Source: Kineosporia sp. NBRC 101731 (GTDB taxonomy: Bacteria > Actinomycetota > Actinomycetes > Actinomycetales > Kineosporiaceae). Taken from it: a stretch of DNA of 64,000 nucleotides. Below, in pieces: positions 62,812 to 64,000 of the stretch. The number at the start of each line of letters is the position of its first letter. The stretch's first letter is position 1. The translations under genes and the position numbers were made by a program. The stretch is from assembly GCF_030269305.1 (NCBI RefSeq), contig NZ_BSTC01000005.1, positions 310,001-374,000 on the forward strand, given 5' to 3'. Below the pieces are notes generated by a model. It did no database searches, had not been told where the DNA came from, and saw only the letters and a program-made list of their open reading frames with translations.

Positions 62812-63771
62812 ATGGCCTTGCCCGACTTCTTCCTGCTCGGTGCCCCCAAGGCGGGGACCACCGCTCTGCACGCCGCGCTGGCACAGCATCCGCAGCTGTA
62901 CCTGTCTGCGGTGAAGGAGCCGAAGTTCTACCTGTGTGACGGTCGCCCGCCGCCGCGATCCGGGCAGCGAGGGCCAGGCGATGCCCACAGTGCGCAGGAA
63001 TGGGTGTGGCGCCGCGGTGAGTACGAGGCGCTGTTCGACGTCGCCCCGCCGGGCACGCTCAAGGGCGAGAGCACACCCTTCTACCTCTACGACCGCACCG
63101 CCCAGCGCCGCATCCACGCCGATGTTCCGCACGCGAAAATGCTGGTGGTGCTGCGGGACCCGATCGACCGGGCGTACTCGAACTGGATGCACCTGTGGTC
63201 GGACGGGCTGGAACCGATCGGTGACTTCGCCGATGCCTGGGCCGCGGAAGACGCCCGGGTGGAGGCCGGCTGGGCCCCGTTCTGGCACTACCGGCGGCTC
63301 GGGCTCTACGGCGAGCAGCTGCGCGACCTGATCGATCTGTTCGGCCGGGAGCAGGTGCACGTGCTGCGCTACCGCGACCTGGTCGAGGCCCCGGATCTGG
63401 CGCTGGACAAGGTTTCCGCCTTCCTCGGGGTCGACCCCGGGCGGGTGGAGCAGCCGGCCCGGGAGAACTCCCGGCCGTACGTCGAGCCCGGCCGCCGCAC
63501 CGCGGTGCTCTCGCGGGTCGTGCGAGCCGGTGCGGCCGCGGGCGCCTACGCGCCGCCGCAGGTCTGGAGACGGGCGAGCGAACCGTTGCTGGGCCTGCTG
63601 CAGCAGGGCGGGGCCCGGCGCCCGGTGCTCGAGCAGGAGGTGCGCATGCGTCTGGTCGAGGCCTACCGCGAGGACAACGCGCTGCTCAACGAGCTGGCCG
63701 GGCAGTCGTTCGGTGACTGGATGGGCACGACCTCACGCGGCCAGTTCGCACCGACGGCGGGGGAGAGCTGA
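62812..63771 (+). CDS. PAPS-dependent sulfotransferase
   Basis: The 319-residue soluble protein has the 5'-phosphosulfate loop FFLLGAPKAGTTALHAALAQHPQL near the N-terminus and the 3'-phosphate motif VVLRDPIDRAYSNWMHL near residue 120, both hallmarks of carbohydrate-type sulfotransferases. It should transfer sulfate from PAPS to a glycan, lipid or small-molecule acceptor that cannot be predicted. ATG 62812 with GGAGG upstream. It follows a 207-bp divergent promoter region. A partial family B sequence lies after its stop. Confidence 0.9.
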   Translation: MALPDFFLLGAPKAGTTALHAALAQHPQLYLSAVKEPKFYLCDGRPPPRSGQRGPGDAHSAQEWVWRRGEYEALFDVAPPGTLKGESTPFYLYDRTAQRRIHADVPHAKMLVVLRDPIDRAYSNWMHLWSDGLEPIGDFADAWAAEDARVEAGWAPFWHYRRLGLYGEQLRDLIDLFGREQVHVLRYRDLVEAPDLALDKVSAFLGVDPGRVEQPARENSRPYVEPGRRTAVLSRVVRAGAAAGAYAPPQVWRRASEPLLGLLQQGGARRPVLEQEVRMRLVEAYREDNALLNELAGQSFGDWMGTTSRGQFAPTAGES

Positions 63772-63860
63772 AACCACCACGTGCGCAAGCCGTGGTGACC
63801 CGCGTCCTCAAGCCGGAAAGGGGTTGAGCGGCGTGCTCACGCACGGGTTGGTGGGCATGC

Positions 63861-64000
63861 TCACGCCGGGGGTCGGGGGCGGCTGGTCGCCACGATCAGG
63901 GCCACGCCGATCGCCGCCCCCAGGGCGGTCTCGACCAGGCGGTCGGTGCTGGTGGCCAGGGGGTCGCTCGTCACGGCCAGATGCTGCATGAGCAGGGCCA
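63861..64000 (-). CDS. C-terminus of a membrane protein (FUSC-like), cut by the window edge
   Basis: The frame reads from the window edge ALLMQHLAVTSDPLATSTDRLVETALGAAIGVALIVATSRPRPPA and then stops at 63861. 'DRLVETALGAAIGVALI' followed by a hydrophobic segment fits the C-terminal part of FUSC/aromatic-acid-exporter-type membrane proteins. Only 46 residues are visible, so the family is tentative. Confidence 0.5.
   Translation of the reverse strand, partial: ALLMQHLAVTSDPLATSTDRLVETALGAAIGVALIVATSRPRPPA

Overview
The window is one stretch of a high-GC actinobacterial chromosome. The evidence is GC-rich codon use, many GTG/TTG starts, a HU protein with a long Lys/Ala-rich tail, an F420-pathway CofC/FbiD, and a gene order that, from memory, matches the Mycobacterium block from gatCAB through ilvBNC, leuB, leuCD, ddl, thiL, recG, rsmD and coaD to sepIVA, rnc and mutM. 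Four membrane GGDEF-EAL proteins among core genes suggest a motile, developmentally complex actinomycete such as a member of the Kineosporiaceae. That placement is inference.

Layout. 0-3.3 kb: gatC (partial), gatA, gatB. 3.3-14.1 kb: a GGDEF-EAL gene, a very long OafA-type acyltransferase with a disordered N-terminus, a PQQ-type sugar dehydrogenase lipoprotein with a sirohydrochlorin chelatase, and a SigE-family sigma factor coupled to a membrane protein. 14.2-30.3 kb: branched-chain amino acid genes (ilvD, ilvB-ilvN-ilvC, leuB, ilvE, cimA) interrupted by two more GGDEF-EAL genes and a VOC protein. 30.3-37.3 kb: a secreted beta-propeller protein, a conserved unknown, an FAH-family hydrolase, a fourth GGDEF-EAL gene, about 1 kb without a gene, then tRNA-Gln and tRNA-Glu. 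37.3-43.5 kb: a small unknown, ndgR divergent from leuC-leuD, hup, murA. 43.6-51.8 kb: an OB-like small protein, cofC, plsC-gpsA, a trans-sulfuration PLP enzyme, ddl, a DUF3515 lipoprotein, a stand-alone RAM protein, thiL, a MepB-like gene. 52-61.8 kb: rpmB, a fakA-like DAK2 gene, recG, rsmD, coaD, a sepIVA-like gene, DUF177 gene, rpmF, rnc, mutM. 61.8-64 kb: a winged-helix regulator, a sulfotransferase, and the end of a membrane protein.

How the genes work together. CimA, LeuCD, LeuB, IlvBN, IlvC, IlvD and IlvE together make the complete threonine-independent (citramalate) route to isoleucine, and IlvBN/C/D/E also make valine. Two transcription attenuators are readable, one before ilvB (leader peptide containing Leu-Val-Leu) and one before cimA (leader peptide containing Val-Ile-Ile). 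A divergent IclR-type NdgR probably controls leuCD. The four GGDEF-EAL proteins each carry a different sensory front end, implying several inputs to cyclic-di-GMP.

The least expected content lies between genes. One family of palindromic repeats (core GTGATCATGC) is present in five places, including two 83-bp hairpins with matching design and one perfect 60-bp palindrome. There is also a MITE-like element that supplies the rsmD stop codon, and a second family of long perfect hairpins (GAGGACG core) at gene ends. No rRNA, CRISPR array, prophage or intact insertion sequence was seen.
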